Source: Alitta virens (taxonomy: Eukaryota; Annelida; Polychaeta; Phyllodocida; Nereididae). From it: DNA of 64,000 nucleotides. The DNA lies in assembly GCA_932294295.1 (NCBI GenBank), contig OW028577.1:3810001-3874000 (forward strand), in the 5' to 3' direction. Shown here piece by piece: positions 9,575 through 21,424 of this stretch; position 1 is the first letter of the stretch; every line of letters starts with the position of its first letter. The notes beneath the pieces are model-generated. The model ran no database searches, was not told where the DNA came from, and was given only the letters and a program-made list of their open reading frames with translations. Both the position numbers and the translations under genes were made by a program.

Positions 9575-10995
9575 CTGATTTAAAGTCATTGACCTCAGTT
9601 TTTACAATGACCTAGACCTTCGACCCCACAGTCACATGACTAAACTAATCCCATGTATACACCAAATACAGAAATATGAACGCTTACAGCTATACTGGCC
9701 TTGTGAAATTGCATCTCACAAAAGTGAGAATATTGTCATTTCTTTAGTTTTGTTTATGATAATCCAGTCAGGTTGCCATGGATACCAGTTCAAATTATAT
9801 ATGTGGAGCAAGTATTGGTCATGTTGAGATCTTTATATAAATTTCACTTCCAGAAATTAGCACACATTATCAGACAGCATTAGTTATATTCACTCCTGTA
9901 GGGCACAAAGATGTGGCTCATGGGTCATTGACCTTAGTTGTCACCATGACCTTGACCTTGATGGTCACATGATTGAAATATTCCCTGATACAAAAAATCT
10001 AATATTTAAAACCATGCTCGCCCTGAAAAACTACTTATCAGCCACCAAAATCTCTCCAATTTGAGAACATTGTCATTCATCTTAATTTTTTTTGGGACAA
10101 TTTTAGGCTGGTTGCCATGGCTACCTATTCAAACTATATTTTTTAAAGCAAGCCAGCACTACATTACATTTCTCATGAACCAATGTCAATTTGAAAACTG
10201 CCAATCAATGTAGCCTTAGGTAGGATTTAATGTCTTCTTTTACTGTTTGTTTGTGTTTGTTTGTGATTAGGGCTTTTCGTCCTATATTTTTGCACCAGTG
10301 TCTTCTTTTACTGCAAAATTTGACCAAATTTTGCGTTTTTAGCCTCACTTTTATCATGACTTTGACCTTTGACCTTGAAGGTCACCTGTCTAAAATATTC
10401 TGCAAGTAGGTTATATTAAAAATTACAAATCACAGAAAGCTGCAGGAACAGTGGAATCGCATATCTGGCTTTTTGGGATTTCCCATTTGTCTATGTTGTG
10501 AAGGACATCAATTTGTTTAGGATCATTTAAACCTGGTTGCCATGGATACCAAGACAACCTATATATCCAGAACAAATTTAAACTATGTCAAGTTACTGAT
10601 GAATAACTGTTTGCATGGAAACAGGCATTAAGTGACACGCATAATGAATCTAAAAATGTTTTTATGTGAAAAAGGGCCAAATTTTTACATTAAACCCCAA
10701 TTCTCACTATGACAATGACCTTTGACCTTAAAGGTCACATAACCAACATAAAGCATGTAGTTAAAATATTTGATTATGTAACTCGGATAGAGTCTGTCAG
10801 TGCCAGTGGTAAAGAAATATAACATTTCCTGAAAACCTGGGTTCGTTGCTATGGTAACAGTTTTCAAGCTATGTTGCCATGGGAAAAAATGGCATCCCCC
10901 GTAGCTTGATAGAGCTACTTCTAAGGATTCCGAAAAGTACAAGATTGTGCTATATCTATGACTTGTCAAGCAAATGACATAGTAGCGTATACTAT
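9575..10995 (-). repeat. Right arm of the fold-back structure
   Basis: Reverse complement of 1412-2775, ending at GACATAGTAGCGTATACTA. It contains the same units in inverse order, with TGACCTTTGACCTT blocks near 9610, 9950, 10365 and 10715. The one enlarged spacing is explained by a 53-bp SINE fragment at 10246. The two arms are similar but not identical, so they are not a very recent duplication. Confidence 0.8.
10246..10298 (-). mobile_element. 5'-truncated SINE fragment with 15-bp target duplication
   Basis: Fifty-three bases resembling the 3' end of the SINEs at 39274, 42771 and 44657 (GATTAGGGCTTTTCGTCCT and TGCACC), with a CAAA-type tail. They are flanked by perfect copies of TGTCTTCTTTTACTG (10231-10245 and 10299-10313). 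The matching place in the left arm, near 2085, lacks the insertion. This is target-primed retrotransposition of a heavily truncated copy. Confidence 0.85.
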
Positions 10996-11455
10996 TAGAT
11001 AAGATTTTACTACTACTACTACTACATGACAATAAGGTGTGCTAGTGTAGTCCTTGGTCTCAATTCAAATTGGGAGAGAGATATCTAATGAGGATCACTT
11101 CTCTCACCCCTCCCTCAAATCATCTCAGTGCTATATTTGATGTTGTTCATGTCCATTGCGTCCTCCAGTCATACCTTGTTGTCATGTCACATGATATGAC
11201 TCATGTGCCTAGTTATGTGCATTCAAAAATGTATTATTACAGTATAAAGAATGTATCATAGATTTGTTTGGACAATATTTATGAATTCATAAAACATAGA
11301 ATAGATCAAAATGGACAAAGATTTTATCTGAATTATATGTAGGTCTACAAAAACAAAAGAAAAAAACTTAATTTTTATGGTTTCAGGTACCACAACAAAT
11401 AACATTTTCTATAATGGGAACGAGTCACATTAAAAACATTCGAGTCTGATCTTAC

Positions 11456-13242
11456 GCATCATCCTTGCTGCGTAGACTGGCTTTTGCTTCAAGGTCACGC
11501 TGACCTTCACCCACATCTTTAAAGGTCACAGAAGCCGCAGCAGGGTGCAGAGGACCACAAACAAGCAACAAACAGTGAAGATAGTGGACCGGGTTACTGA
11601 AAATGGGTCCACCCGCCAGCATAACTTGAGTTGAACGACTGAATTTTGCTGGAATAGTAATCAAATAATGCAGTTGATAATGATCCCATCACTTGAATCT
11701 TTTCAGGAAATCACAATATCAGACTGATAAGTCATGACACCTCATATACCTGTCAATGCAAGCTGTGCTTTTTTCACATTCTTTTCTTTTGCTGTTGCTA
11801 AGACATTCTTCATGTGGTCAGTCAGGAGCAAGATGTTTTCTTCATGTAAAGTAACTCCTATGATACAAATCATTCTACAATTTACATTAGGCTAATCAAT
11901 TCAATGGTATTTTTTAGCTGTTAGTATCTTAATAACCAAAATAATAATATAAGAAAAGCTATTAGCATGCTCAGCAGAACCGATGTTGGCTGATGGAAAT
12001 TCAAAGTGGGCAAGCTAGCCAAAGATTGAGCCTTTGCGACACGTTATCTGCCAAATTTCAACAACGTATTCTTTAATTTAATTTTACATGCTTAGGTCCA
12101 TCTTTAAATGGCTCTAGCTTTATACCATGAAATGTGTACTTCCACAGAACACCATAATTATAAAGTAAGTAATATGGCACATATAATCACCTTTCGAATG
12201 TGCCAAGTCAAATAACTCCATCCCTGCCTGGAATGTTGGGGCCAATGGAAATTCCACTAAAACGTGCTTCTTGGCCTCCAGGGATTTTCTGGTTAGAAAA
12301 TGAATATTTAATTTATTAAAAGCCTATATTTCATGGATAGATCTTTATAACATGAATGAATCTTTACCTCAGATATATACACATAATATGTCAGGTTGAC
12401 TGACCTGACATTGGCCCAACATCGATGCAAAGTGTCATGTTATCTGAGATGAATCATCATAAATATATCTGTTCATCAAATTTCATTGCACCATAATTAT
12501 AATGGTCCATAACCCACAAAACCTACCTGGCCATGTCTGCATGAGTATCATTTTCTGTGCAGATGACTACACAGTGGACATCAGAGCTTGCCAATGCATC
12601 TTCGAAATTAAGTTTGGTCACTCCTTCTACAGGATAGTCACGCCTTTGTAAGAAATGAGGTCAGATTAATGTCAGGTTGACTGATAAAAATATTCACAAT
12701 GTGGGTAGCACAGTGATAATATATCTGCCTTAGACTTCTTTCCTGTATAGAAGTCATAAATTCAAGTATTCTTCGGCCTCAAGGCCCAACTAAGCCAAAA
12801 GTAGCTAAACTATCTATCTCTTATATATTGTTTAATTACTTTAATACAACACACATTTTAAAATAAATCTTCCTAGTGATTTTAAGCTACCTTTTGAGCA
12901 ATATCCTTTGAGTGTTCAATGATAAAAGTATTCACAATGCAGCTAGCACAGTGATGATATCTACCTTAGATGTTGTTGTTCTTTTCTGTACAGAAAAGTC
13001 TTAAAGTCAATTATAATTTCGCCCCAATTGTTCAACTACCCATCTCTGACTTATGTATCTGTATAGTTACTGTAGTAATATTAAGTTAAATAAGATAGTT
13101 TTCACCTGGAACAATATCCCTGGAGTTTTACGCCCTCCAATTCAGGAAACGCACAGACATATTCAGTACTTTGTCCAATGTCCCTGCAGCGCACCCTGCC
13201 TGCCATTCCAATGCCCACGACAACAACACCCAATTCTGCCAT
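11456..13242 (-). pseudogene. Truncated biliverdin reductase-like gene, exons 1-5 only
   Basis: Five exons on the minus strand: 13242-13106 (ATG at 13242), 12643-12527, 12288-12191, 11857-11750 and 11648-11456. All have GT-AG junctions and phases 2, 2, 1, 1, 2 that agree with the complete copy at 42370-38397. The dinucleotide-binding glycines are present as VGIGMAG and the LVEFPLAP motif is kept. Each exon is open, but exons 6 and 7 are absent: the sequence passes into the fold-back arm at about 11.0 kb. The last exon ends in the intact donor GC/GTAAGA with nothing to splice to in this window. I infer a nonfunctional partial duplicate, although it could still make a shortened transcript. Confidence 0.85.
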
Positions 13243-13679
13243 TTCTGAAAAATCATGGTTTTAAGTTTTTTTTAACAAAAGCTTACAGTAGTTAGTGGCC
13301 GCCAAAAAATGTACATACACAGAAAAGGGATAACTATTTTCTTTCTCGTGCGTCATTAGAGTACCTTTTATAAAATAAGTTGAGATCTATCCTACTATCT
13401 TTCTGTCTTAATGCACTTATTTATGATCTGTTACTAAACTGAGAAATTTCACTGAGATATAGTCTACATATTATCCAAAACCTATAAGACCTTACATATA
13501 TTTTTTTTAATTGCAAAATCTTTCTGAAAACATCAAATATTCTATGGTTCAAGAGTGGGCATAAACTTCTTTAGATATCCTATTGCACTGCTTCACCCAG
13601 CCTTTTTAACAACTTCATAATTCATCTCAAGATTATGGCATTTGTAGGGAGATATTTCTCAAACATGTTTTGAGAACCT

Positions 13680-13925
13680 CACAGCAAGTTGTTTCCTCGT
13701 CCAGATTTTACTGTTGGCAGTGTATCCCATGGGTTGAAGGCCTTCACGCTTCGAGATGAGGAACTTTGCTTCCGGAACATACTGAGCATCACTGTAGCTG
13801 AACAGATTAATTTTTGCTCATCACTCCATAAATCTTTCTTCTGAAAGGCATACTCTTTCCTTATATTTAACAAAGTACACTGGACATGAGATATCAAGAT
13901 TCCTCCAAGCATGGACAGATGGAGG
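13680..13925 (-). pseudogene. Tc1/mariner-like transposase relic (copy A)
   Basis: The minus-strand reading contains KKDLWSDEQK, which resembles the DESxF-like DDE-domain block of Tc1 elements, and continues to a fragment homologous to copy B at 44380-44640. It is short, damaged and lacks recognisable terminal repeats. The assignment rests on these short similarities only. Confidence 0.4.
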
Positions 13926-14162
13926 CAAAGAGTAGACTACAGTAGGATTCAAAATACATTTCAACTTATTTTATTTGATTTTTTGTCTTATTTTTTTCAC
14001 GCAGGAGCGCAAAATTGACAGAACTATTAAGAGCATATCAAACCCCAACTTTTCTGGTAAGTGGCCATGCATAATGATGAAAAGAAGGAGAAAAATTACC
14101 ATCGCATAGGTAGGAAGCTTGATTGATGCAGACAGGTATTTTCCTGGGTTAGAAAGTTAGGT

Positions 14163-14400
14163 TTGACTAATATAGTAACCGTGATTTCTATTCATTTTGT
14201 GCCGCTTTTCATGATCAAATATGACCGAAAAATAAGTGGACCATTTTGTGTGGATCCTACTTTTCTTCATTCTGGGGTTCGCCTTCAATATTCTGACAAC
14301 TCTTCTCTTCATTGCATCTGGCATGTTCTGCATCTAGCTTCACCAATATTGGTAACAAAGGAGGTGACTTGTGCATTTTAAATAGCCTGGTAATGCTATT
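14163..14400 (+). pseudogene. Degraded copy of the membrane-segment ORF found at 45171
   Basis: Nearly identical to 45171-45449, but with an in-frame break (CATCTAGC, stop) and small indels, so the hydrophobic stretch seen in copy B is shifted out of frame. It shows copy A is decaying at this place, or that the copy B frame is open only by chance. Confidence 0.4.
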
Positions 14401-14842
14401 CATATCAACTGTGTTGCAATGGCTCCCAACAACTGAAAGTAAGTAACTTGCTTCCTCAGGTCTTTGTTATTTCACTCAGATGAACCAAACTAATCCCTAA
14501 TTCAGAGTAACAGGTTTTGATAAGGTTCCCTATAAGCAAAGATTATAAAATTACAAAACAGTTTTGAACAAGAGAGACAATCTAAACTGATTGTGTCACC
14601 AGCTGAGAAATGTCATAGACTGATTACAGCATTTCAATGCCAAAACACACTATATAGATTTCATTGTGTTATTGGCGTGTATGTACACTTTTGACCCATC
14701 CTTTTTTCATATTTGAAAAAAAAAAGGCATGTCAAAATTTTTGGCTGAAACTATATGTTTTCAATGGAACAGGTTTTAGTACATGTACTATATCTGAGAA
14801 AAACTATAAGTGCAGTGACAGATTAGGTGCATTTAAATAATG

Positions 14843-14985
14843 GTTCTACGTGGCCAATTGTGCCACATGTGTTTTCCATGTGTTTGGATAAACGCATGTT
14901 TTTTGCCTCATTATAATTAGCTAAAAACTATGCGTTTATCCTTCTCATGGAAAACGCACGTGGCACATTTGGCCATGTAGTACAT
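14843..14985. repeat. Palindromic MITE-like unit, single copy in copy A
   Basis: The arms CTACGTGGCCAATTGTGCCA and TGGCACATTTGGCCATGTAG are inverted around an AT-rich centre containing ATTATAATTAGCTAAAAAC. The same ~140-bp palindrome occurs once here and six to seven times in the expanded array at 45.8-49.0 kb. It is noncoding. Confidence 0.85.
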
Positions 14986-15229
14986 GTATATTTTTGGCCG
15001 CAACAGTGCATATCAGGGCTGCAAGCTAGTACAATATGTATACATTTCAACAAGTAACAAATAGTACAACAATGTCTCAATAAAATATTTCAAAAAATTT
15101 GATAATAAAATATACAAAAGACAGTCTGATGAATGAAATATGGCAAGCAACACAAAGTATCATCCTAAATTTGTGGAAATTTTTCACACATTTATGTAAG
15201 TACCACATTAATTGGTACCAAGAATAGCA

Positions 15230-15660
15230 CAACTTTCTAACAGATGTTTATGCTAGTTTTTCTTAATCCTAAAACTCAAAATATCCAACCTAAAAAGTAT
15301 TAACAAACCAAAGAAATACAGTGGAACTCGAGAATTAAGACCACAAAATTAAAAAAAGACAGAAAATAAAAATTGCTGTGCTCCAAAATTGGAATTATAT
15401 TGTAATTATAATGTTAGGACCACCTCGATATTAAGACCACTTCACTGATTTTCAAGGGTGGTGTTAATAGTGGGGTTTTATTTTAAATTATACTGGTCGA
15501 ATATGTTTATACATGAGTTGCTTACCCAAATAGGAAAACCATGTCTCATGTCACCATTAAAATTTAATGTCTCGTGACACTTTTTACTAAAAAAGTAATA
15601 ACTAAGAATATATAAAATGTCGTCTGTCACTTTTAAAAGAGGTTTTCCTCTTATGTCCAT
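15230..15660. repeat. Insertion private to copy A (~430 bp)
   Basis: Copy B passes directly from ATTAATTGGTACCAAGAAT to TATTATTCAAGAGTTCAG (49320-49345). Copy A holds ~430 extra bases here. They include AGTGGAACTCGAGAATTAAG and ACCACCTCGATATTAAGACC, which resemble the ends of pogo/Tigger-type MITEs, and a related sequence at about 52310-52460. I see no clean target duplication. Confidence 0.5.
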
Positions 15661-16210
15661 TATTATTCAAGAGTTCAGTGTCACTTTGTCTCTGGTTAAG
15701 ACGGCCATTGTAACTTTTTTGATTTTTTTGATTTTAACTCATGTACACACTTTGTCTCTGTCACACACAGTTGTCACCATAATTATGATCATATGGTGTA
15801 AATTATCGATACCTGATACAATGAAAACAGTCCTTTACCTTCAGTCTGATGAATGAAATGTGGCAAGCAACACAAACTATCATAGGTTATTATATCTGAG
15901 TGTATTGTCAGTGTCCATTAAAGTCTTTTAATCCAAGACACATTTCTTATAGTGTGGATTAACACAAAAAAGTTATTGAGCAAACATTTTCTTGGGTGCA
16001 TTACCTGCATAAATGAATAGGATAAATAGCATCTGATAAAAATCCCAAAAACCTTAACCATTTTGTTAATTATTGTTAATATGCTTGTAAAAGCTGATTA
16101 AGGATGATGATAAAGACAACGAGTAATACATGGAAACGAACTTTAACTATAGTAATCAACCTACCTTTTATACTAGAATGACTCTAAGTGTCCTACAAAT
16201 ACTGGGAGCA

Positions 16211-17657
16211 CTGACCTATATATGTATATATATCAAGGGGGTAGCCAATTAGCGAGCGAGGCCAGCGGCATGTCCTATAAACAAATTAGCCACGTGCAGC
16301 ACCCTCCGTCATAACACCCCACGACGGACCATAGAATTACATAGCTGTTAGTAGTGAAAGCAGGGGATCTTCACACAATAATACATGATGGTGAAGCAAG
16401 GCTTTTAGATTCCAGGCTGTGAGTGCTGTATTTAATGCTTGGATCACGTACATGTACCAGAGATTAGGATCATTGTCCTTTTGGCCTCACAAGTATGTAA
16501 TTATATCTAATATGACCATGGATTTAAATCCATGATATGACAAAGAAATTCAAAATCGATTTCCCAAGAACAATGGCCATCATAGACTGTACAGAGCTGA
16601 AGACAGAGCGACCCTCGTCTCTAACTGCACAGTTACAGTGGTGTTCAAACATTTTTGACCAAATGGTCAAATGCAACTGGCAACTCACACAGTTGTCGCT
16701 TTGAAAATTGTTAGTGTTTTAGGATCATTGGAACGTCCAATGCAGTGCGTAGAAATTTACTTTATTTGCTGGTTCAGACGCATCACCACTGCTCTTAGTG
16801 TAGTATTAATTTTGTCTTGGATAAAAAAAAAGTAATCCATGATTGAGTCCTCTCCTCTCCTATCCTATCCATATTTTGAAATACATGCATTATTTGCAAC
16901 GTGTGGATTAATTAGCTGGAATACATGTTATTTGCAAGGTACCCTCACTACCGCAGTTTCAAAGGAAAAAAGATACATTGTAAAAGGACAAATGAAAACA
17001 TATTATTATACAATGCACTTTATAATTATGATCACCCAGTACTAGTAATTTTACCTCAATATTAAAAATCTATCTATCTATATATCTCCATCACAAACCT
17101 GTGCTTTTATGTATGTTTTGAATACATATACAACTATAAAAGCACAGGTTTGCGATGGAAATAGATAGATAGATTGATAGATGTCATGTCAATGCCTTTC
17201 TAAATGATTTTAATAATGATTTTTATTTTTTGTACCATTTTTTTTGGTCATAATTCAATAAAGACTAGGGTTATCTTAGTAGTATTCGCTTTACCGTGTA
17301 TATTAGGTCACTCTGCAGATGGCAGCACTGTGCAGTTCTGTGAGGTGCAGTGCGAGGTGCTGCCACCACACATATACACTATGAGGTGCTGCCCCCTACT
17401 ATATACTAGGGATAGTTGTTTACACATGTAATTAATTATTCTCATTAGGTACATATTTAATTAGTTGCTAATAAGTAATAACCCTTTTTAACTATGGTTA
17501 TTCTTTACAACATTATGATATGTTGTACCGCTCGACTTGTTAGTGATATGATTGTCATCTATTAAGTTTACATGTATTGCTTTTAACGATCACCAACCAC
17601 CAACAGTCTGAGATAAAATAGCACTAACTTTGACACACACCACAAGAGGTCCCTAAC
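16211..17657. other. Spacer between copy A and the Polinton-like element
   Basis: No gene is supported. Visible items are a less AT-rich patch at 16240-16330, an 18-bp perfect palindrome CATGGATTTAAATCCATG at 16517-16534, and an imperfect inverted repeat at about 17075-17170 with GATAGATA-type ends. I looked for a Polinton terminal inverted repeat here against 37.9-38.4 kb and found none. Confidence 0.5.
17075..17175. repeat. Short inverted repeat with tetranucleotide ends
   Basis: CCATCACAAACCTGTGCTTT pairs with AAAGCACAGGTTTGCGATGG about 30 bp later. ATCTATCT and AGATAGAT runs extend the stem outward. It is noncoding. Confidence 0.8.
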
Positions 17658-18218
17658 ATGCATAAGAGTTTTCTTTGTAACTGTCACAGCTTTCTGCATG
17701 TGACACACTCTGCACTACAGAGACTTTGTACAAACATGGCACACAGTAAACCTACCATCACAGAAATGTGTGACAAGATTCTCCAAATGGATGTTAAAGA
17801 GAGTGTAGGAGCAGGTCGTTGTTATGATGTATATCTTGACCCTAGAACATCTAGTGACTTCTTCAATGATGCTACATGGGAAACAAGTGATACCATTATT
17901 TCTAGGGAAGTCGGTCTTCAATCTCCAGACACAGAAGTTTTGTTACCAGAACTGAAGGAGCTCATCTGGGAAGCGGTCGATTTTCAGAGGTTTACGGCTA
18001 CCAGAGATCCACCACTGCCAGTTGCTACACTTGGAGTCAGCAAGAGGTGCCCCTGCAAGAGACCTATCATACAAGGAGAGACTTTCCTCCCCTCAATGAC
18101 TGTACAATGTTCCAAAGTGAACAATTGTATTATGCCCCCCAAAGTGAACAAATGTGTGAATAATGTAAATTTTTTCTCTCTTAATGAAAATAAAAATGAA
18201 ATAAATGAAATAAAATGA
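17658..18218 (+). CDS. Unrecognised ORF (186 codons) at the left of the Polinton-like element
   Basis: Open from an ATG at 17658, with a second ATG at 17736 (MAHSKPTITEMCDKILQMDV) that looks the better start. The central part is acidic with conserved-looking CYDVYLDPRTSSDFF. The end contains a small cysteine cluster (KRCPCKRP) and then low-complexity Lys/Asn, suggesting the true end or a splice site lies near 18100. I do not recognise a family. Its position just upstream of the polymerase on the same strand suggests an element gene rather than a host gene, but this is inference. Confidence 0.4.
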   Translation: MHKSFLCNCHSFLHVTHSALQRLCTNMAHSKPTITEMCDKILQMDVKESVGAGRCYDVYLDPRTSSDFFNDATWETSDTIISREVGLQSPDTEVLLPELKELIWEAVDFQRFTATRDPPLPVATLGVSKRCPCKRPIIQGETFLPSMTVQCSKVNNCIMPPKVNKCVNNVNFFSLNENKNEINEIK

Positions 18219-18558
18219 AATAAAATGAAAATGAAATAAAGACATGCATGTGTAAGGAAGGGGTAGTGCCCCCCCCCCCCTGGCCACCATTCTCAAACAT
18301 TCTTATTTCGGCGAATTGCTGTGTGCTAGTGCTCGCCAGCACCAGCATCCTGAATTTGAATGCTCCAATGGTGAAGACCTTTTCTCTTTTATAGGTCCAA
18401 CTGACAATGTATTCTAGGTATTTTCATAAAAACTGGTTGTTTCTTACTGGTTAAATTTGCTTCAGAGCCCTACTTTCCATAAATACTATTGGTCCATGTT
18501 TTTGGCGCAAATTTCTGTTCATAGACAAAGAATAACAGTTTTTACACATTTTGTAACA

Positions 18559-19787
18559 ATGGCTGAACCTCCAGACAAGAAAAGGAGAACTGTTTCTACC
18601 AGTAGTGATGAAGAAAATTATGAAAATGAGAGAAGACCATACATTATAGAAAGAATAAGGGAGACAAGAGCAAGATGCTACAACGTTGAAAAAATCACGT
18701 TCAGGGCAAAATTCAATGATGACCTTCAAGGAAGAAAGTTGCTGGAGATCACAGATGACCTGCATGACATGTTTCAAGACATAATGGACAATGTAAATGC
18801 CGATCATGCTGACAATAATGACCGAGCACGACTGTCAATAAGACATGCCGGACTTGACAGGGAGATATTTATACACTGCCAACCCTAACACAACATCACT
18901 GCAGATGTTATTATGGAAAGGTTTGTGCTTTTCAATTATTTTAAAGAACACCCTAATACTTTAATAGTGAGTAAAGGTATATATTTGTTTCCTTTTTGTT
19001 ATATCCAGAGTTTCATGCAAGCGACAAAATTTGTCTTTATGATGCCACCCCACTTATTGTAACTATTTTGTTATGATAATTAAATAAAATTTCTTGAGTC
19101 TTTCTTGAGTCTTGGTGCTGTTTTACAATCAAACCAAAGCCTGAGCATCGATGAGTCGTTTGAGGTGGACATTGGCATAATGCATGATCCAGAGGCTGGT
19201 GGTGGGGGTGGCGGTGGTGGTGATGGTGATGGTGGTACTTGTAGTGCTAGCAAGGGTTCTGCACGTAGAAAACCCATTACTTATACAGATCCAGAATCCT
19301 AAGATTGCTCAATAAAGAAAAAGACATCAATGGTTTTCATCCCTAATGTTCAAAACGAATATCTGTGTGCAGGCAGGGCAATCGTAACATGCCTGGCTAA
19401 ATTTAAAAACATGAATCAAAAAGATTACAGAATGTTACTGAGTCGTAACAATGTCCACAGTGCTAACTCAAAGTCTCAAAGAATGAGAGCAATCAGACTT
19501 TACATTTATGCAGGAGTGCCAATGCGACAGCAAGTGGCTGTAACAGAGCTCCATAGATTTGAAAAAAATTAGGCGTGCAAATTGTTGTCATCTCGAGACA
19601 TGGGAAATACTGTTTGTTATGCACAGTTTGCACACATGTGCAATGTGCATTGCTGGGGACTGTAATGTTCCAATTCTTTGTTTTCTTTGTTCACAGTTAC
19701 TGTTTTAACACCTCTATTTCCTCTTAATACTTCAAATTACTTTCTGTTGTTCATATACTGTAAGACTCAGAGAGAGAGAAGCAACAG
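18559..19787 (+). pseudogene. Polinton DNA polymerase B, broken N-terminal part
   Basis: Reading begins at ATG 18559 (MAEPPDKKRRTVSTSSDEE) and continues with the helical N-terminal region typical of Polinton polymerases to a stop at 18886. The next homologous piece resumes at about 19105 after ~200 bp that may be an intron or an insertion flanked by a TTTCTTGAGTC duplication. It carries a glycine run (19196-19225) and a stop near 19300. A third piece (19330-19572) holds a cysteine-containing RAIVTCLAKF block, then loses frame. The 5' LTR of a BEL/Pao element begins at 19788. This part cannot make a polymerase as it stands. The assignment rests on the order of pieces and their continuity with the clear polymerase beyond 25041. 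Confidence 0.65.
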
Positions 19788-20030
19788 ACTATATGATAGT
19801 ATTATTTAAGCATTATAGGAACACCAAAAAAGGAAATTTCTTAGATATGTACATTTCTACATTTCAATATATTAAATACATTCATTATTTATACAAACTG
19901 TAATACTGTAATATTCCTATAAATTGCAGTATCACGGCTCATAAGAGACCTAATGTGTTTATGGAAATAAAGCCAGTGATAACTCAAAGGGATGTTCTTA
20001 TTTTAAGTTCAACAGCGGCTGCTGTTACAG
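19788..20030 (+). repeat. BEL/Pao 5' LTR
   Basis: Begins ACTATATGATAGTATTATTT and ends GCGGCTGCTGTTACA. It contains an AATAAA polyadenylation word near 19966. It differs from the 3' LTR by only a few substitutions and short indels, indicating a fairly recent insertion. Confidence 0.9.
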
Positions 20031-20256
20031 TGATACTTTTGGTTACAGTGATACCTTTTTGAGCTTAGAACACTTTGCCTACACATCAACTTCTGAAATA
20101 TACACTGTCAATGACCACTACTGATGGCTTCTGCTTCTGCCAAAGATGGCTTCCAACACAAGGCCAACACATGTTATGAAAAGGATATACTACCGCTTGA
20201 GAGTGAGATTGACCAATATTTTGGCGACCTTTTAATGCCACACCTCGACATATTTA

Positions 20257-21424
20257 TTGCCACCCTCAAGAAATGAGCTTGACCTGTCTGAGTTCGACCC
20301 ACATTCACCTCAGATAAAACCTCATGATGCTGACTGCTTGTATAACCTGAGTGGACTAACATTGGAGCCTCCATATGCGAATTTCCAAGGAAATGGATCT
20401 ACTGTACAAGGAGCCACACTGGCTACAAAGACATTTACCAATGGAAAGACTATCATGATTACTCCACAAGTATTGCTCAAACAAAGCAATCAAATCTCAG
20501 TTCGACTGGCATTGTCAGTTCAAACTTACAAGATCCAATAACCAAGCTGGATGCTACATTTCCTGCTTTCACAGCTTGTAGTCTCAGCTTGCCAGTCATG
20601 AGCCACTTGCCAGTCAATGAACCCCACACCATTCCAGCTTTCTCAGCTTCAAATCAGTCTAGACAAGGATTGATTGGTTTTAACACTCCTGTTGTTAAAA
20701 ATCAAATCCTGACTGAATCAGCTGGGATTGTCAATGCTCATTGTAATCCAATAGCCACTGTTTCGGTACAACAAAGCGGTGCTGGGGTGAATGGTACTTG
20801 CAATAGACACTTAAATGCACCCTTCTCATATAATGAAAATTCAAAGACAAATTCTGTGCTTGTAAACTTAAATTCTGATCTTAATTGTAAAGCTGCAAAT
20901 TTTATCCCTCAGTCTGAACAATCAATGCCAGTTCATAATCAGTCTTTGCAAGTGTCAACAAACAATCACACACATCCACCTGTGAATTACACAGAGCCAC
21001 AACAGATCATTGATTTAGTCAAAACTTTCAGTCAGCTGTTCAGTCTAAACAGACTCAAGCCACCTGACCCAGGTGTTTTTTCAGGCAATCCACTTGAATA
21101 CCCAAGTTGGAGAAATGCCTTTCACTTTGATTGAAAAAAAAGACATTGATGCTGCAGAGAAATTGAATTATTTAAAAGATTGTCTTGCTGGTGATGCAAA
21201 ACATTGTGTTGAAAATTTTCTCATCATGCCTACAGATGATGCATACTATGAAGCCATTGAACTCATTGACAAGCGTTTTGGAAACAACTTTGTTATTGCA
21301 CAAGCCTTCAAACTAAAAATTGAATATTGGCAAAGAGTTGGTGCCAAAGATTATGTTGGTCTTCGGGAGTTCAGTGACTTCTTGCGTCAGTGTGAGGTTG
21401 CTTACAGAACAAACAGCAGCCTTA
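20257..21424 (+). pseudogene. BEL/Pao gag region, broken
   Basis: Three overlapping frames cover it: 20257-20541, 20589-21134 and 21073-21424. The last contains the DUF1759-like capsid region (AAEKLNYLKDCLAGDA and IELIDKRFGNN). Frame changes near 20540 and 21110 separate them. After residues near 21420 the reading enters a GC-rich block that is not retrotransposon sequence, so the zinc knuckles and protease are missing. Confidence 0.8.

Larger units (their letters stand above)
11024..16210 (+). repeat. Segmental duplication, copy A (about 5.2 kb)
   Basis: Collinear with 39924-49940 in the same orientation, from GACAATAAGGTGTGCTAGTG to CTAAGTGTCCTACAAATACT. Most blocks match closely with small indels. 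It includes five exons of the biliverdin reductase-like gene, a Tc1-like relic, a membrane-segment ORF and one palindromic MITE. Copy B has gained a hAT element, SINEs and a tandem array. Copy A has a private insertion at about 15230-15660. The left boundary falls in the intron between exons 5 and 6 and lies ~30 bp from the fold-back arm. Confidence 0.92.

Noticed and set aside
16211..17657. Left terminal inverted repeat of the Polinton
   Set aside because: Compared by eye with 37.87-38.40 kb and no inverted match was found; a dot plot over both regions would settle it.
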